From: Pseudogulbenkiania subflava DSM 22618
GTDB lineage: Bacteria; Pseudomonadota; Gammaproteobacteria; Burkholderiales; Chromobacteriaceae
Assembly (NCBI RefSeq): GCF_900177275.1
Contig: NZ_FXAG01000009.1
Coordinates: 68,984-132,983, forward strand
Reading direction: 5' to 3'
DNA length: 64,000 nt
Both the position numbers and the translations under genes were made by a program. Of this stretch, positions 62,449-64,000 are shown piece by piece; the stretch's first letter is position 1; the number at the start of each line of letters is the position of its first letter. The notes below the pieces were generated by a model. That model made no database searches. It saw nothing but the letters and a program-made list of their open reading frames with translations, and was not told the DNA's origin.

Positions 62449-64000
62449 ATGGCCGCCTCAGAAGAAGAGCTGCAGGTACAGAAACCATCATCAATTTCCG
62501 CAAAACGAGTAGTCTCCGTTACCCTGTTGGTAACGATACCAATCGTTGTCTTTCTGGTGCTCGACGAATTCCACAGTTCGCGGTGGCAGGCGAAATTTCT
62601 TACCCGTCTGGGTCAAGAGCTGACCTTTCAAGTCGCCCCCGGGAAGAGCAACTCAATCCGCTACCCTACGAGGGGCGGACCGTATGATCAGCGCCTCGGC
62701 TACGCCAACCTGCCGAACTATGTGGAACGGTTGCAGGCGCGGGGCTTTACCGTGGCGGCCCAGGCACAGCAGTCCTCCTGCATGGCGCAACTGTTCGACC
62801 AGGGCCTGTTCATGCCCTATCGTGAAAAAGATCAGGCCGGGCTTAAGCTAATCGATAGCCACCATTTGCCTATCTATGCTTCGTACGCTCCGCAGCGTAT
62901 TTACCCCAACTTCCAGTCCTTGCCGCGCCCGCTGGTCAACGCGCTACTCTACATCGAAAACCACAGCTTGCTCGACGAAGGGGCACCTCAGCGCAATCCG
63001 GCAATTGAGTGGTCTCGCTTTGGCCGGGCGTTAAGCGACGAAGCGATACACCTAGTGTATTCAGGCTACCACCCAGCAGGTGGTAGCACGTTGGCTACCC
63101 AGATCGAGAAATACCGCCATTCGCCGGATGGTCGTACCAACTCGCCGAGAGAGAAGATGCGTCAGATGGTTTCGGCCTCGGTACGGGCTTACCTGCAAGG
63201 AGAAGACACCACCGTCGTGAGGCAGCAGCTAGTGGTCAATTACCTCAATACGGTGCCACTTGCCGCGCGTGCCGGCTTCGGGGAAATCGCCGGGGTCGGC
63301 GATGGGCTCTGGGCTTGGTACGGGCGGGATTTCAAACAGGTGAACCGGCTACTCAACGATGACCCTGCAGGTCCGTTGCAAGAGCGTGCTCTGGTGTTCA
63401 AGGAGGTGCTCAGCCTGATGATTTCGCAGCGCCGCCCGTCCTACTACCTGAGCGGTGACATGAAGGCGCTCGAGTCCCTGACCAATTCTTACCTGCGCTT
63501 GATGGCTAAAGACAATGTAATTACTCCCGCGCTGCGTGACGCTGCACTCAAGCAGTCACTCCGTCAGCAGAAAGAACGCGTGCGATTGCCAACCCAACCT
63601 CCGATCGAACGAAAGGGGGTCAACGCCGTACGTATCAAGCTCGCCGCGCTCCTCGGCGTTCCGCAGATGTACGACCTGGATCGTCTGGATCTGACAGTCA
63701 ATAGTACGCTTGACTCCAGATTGCAGCAGGAGGTGACGGCAGAGCTAATCAAGTTGCGTGACCCGGACTATGCCTATTCCGTCGGCCTTAATGATCAGCA
63801 CTTGCTCGAACACGGCGACCCGCACGGTGTTACCTACAGCTTTACGTTGATTGAAAGCACGCCGCAAGGTAACAAGGTGCGGGTACAGGCTGACAATTTC
63901 GACCAGCCGTTCGATATCAACGATGGCACCAAGCTTGACCTCGGCTCAACTGCCAAGCTGCGCACGCTCCTCAACTATCTGGAAATCATCGCCGACCTGC
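62449..64000 (+). CDS. GT51 transglycosylase-domain protein (3' partial)
   Basis: Runs off the window; at least 517 residues. Membrane anchor near residues 21-36 (VVSVTLLVTIPIVVFLVL), then a GT51 peptidoglycan glycosyltransferase domain: LVNALLYIENHSLLDEG holds the catalytic Glu region (usual EDxxF), HPAGGSTLATQIEKYRHSPDGRT matches the GxSTxxxQ motif and VNYLNTVPLAARAGFGEIAGVGDGLWAWYGRDF follows. The late segment TLDSRLQQEV and DLGSTAKLRTLL look like the start of a transpeptidase-like domain, with a TAK-type motif. The start ATG 62449 has only a weak GGTGA site. Confidence 0.85.
   Translation, partial: MAASEEELQVQKPSSISAKRVVSVTLLVTIPIVVFLVLDEFHSSRWQAKFLTRLGQELTFQVAPGKSNSIRYPTRGGPYDQRLGYANLPNYVERLQARGFTVAAQAQQSSCMAQLFDQGLFMPYREKDQAGLKLIDSHHLPIYASYAPQRIYPNFQSLPRPLVNALLYIENHSLLDEGAPQRNPAIEWSRFGRALSDEAIHLVYSGYHPAGGSTLATQIEKYRHSPDGRTNSPREKMRQMVSASVRAYLQGEDTTVVRQQLVVNYLNTVPLAARAGFGEIAGVGDGLWAWYGRDFKQVNRLLNDDPAGPLQERALVFKEVLSLMISQRRPSYYLSGDMKALESLTNSYLRLMAKDNVITPALRDAALKQSLRQQKERVRLPTQPPIERKGVNAVRIKLAALLGVPQMYDLDRLDLTVNSTLDSRLQQEVTAELIKLRDPDYAYSVGLNDQHLLEHGDPHGVTYSFTLIESTPQGNKVRVQADNFDQPFDINDGTKLDLGSTAKLRTLLNYLEIIADL

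Overview
The window looks like a high-GC betaproteobacterial chromosome, most like Neisseriales/Chromobacteriaceae. This is an inference from protein style: PrmB, a phosphomannomutase/phosphoglucomutase, trpGD, RcnRA, urease and many small metal-homeostasis operons. No rRNA, tRNA or CRISPR array was recognised.

Layout. (1) 1-20 kb reads as ordinary chromosome: LysE-type exporter, prmB, PMM/PGM, trpG-trpD, small secreted proteins, a yybP-ykoY riboswitch in front of a CaCA-family cation exporter, a nickel/cobalt rcnR-rcnA pair with its operator, an ECF sigma/anti-sigma operon that also encodes a cupredoxin, a diguanylate cyclase, and the start of a urease operon (ureD, ureA, ureB). (2) At 20,240 ureB is cut by the inverted repeat of a Tn3-family transposon carrying a 1003-aa transposase, a tyrosine recombinase and a mer operon (merR/TPCA); merD is cut after 10 codons. 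(3) 28-33 kb holds a minus-strand thiol/metal operon: OMP-like protein, HMA protein split by an IS110/IS1111-type element, MerT-like protein, CcdA-like protein, two thioredoxin-like proteins and a MerR-family regulator behind a MerR-type promoter. (4) 33-48.3 kb is the most interesting part: a bufferin operon (BufA1, MNIO enzyme BufB, BufC, DoxX), a VTT-domain protein, a methylthioadenosine phosphorylase-like enzyme, a TIGR03169-like flavoprotein, an HD-GYP protein with a zinc ribbon, an ECF sigma factor with a zinc-finger partner, and an arsenosugar-type operon (transferase 1, ArsM-like, PiT transporter, ArsS-like radical SAM enzyme, VTT-flavoprotein fusion, transferase 2). Six promoters of one shared form, TGTAA-N18-CGAC(T/C), precede these transcription units on both strands, which argues for a single ECF regulon. 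(5) 48.5-52.6 kb has SulP, universal stress protein and Na+/H+ antiporter genes, then an IS4 element and a second merA'-merD' remnant with the same merD breakpoint as the first. (6) 54.9-62.1 kb is a six-gene hydrogenase-4-like (hyfBCEFGI) complex whose large subunit lacks the NiFe-binding cysteines. (7) From 62.4 kb a GT51 transglycosylase gene runs off the window.

Working model: mobile elements have stacked metal and metalloid functions onto a chromosome next to a broken urease locus. Mercury is handled by reduction. Copper and related thiophilic metals are probably bound by bufferin. Arsenic (or selenium, which uses related enzyme families) is probably methylated, adenosylated and glycosylated under the same ECF sigma factor. 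All functional statements rest on reading the sequence and family knowledge; no searches were run.
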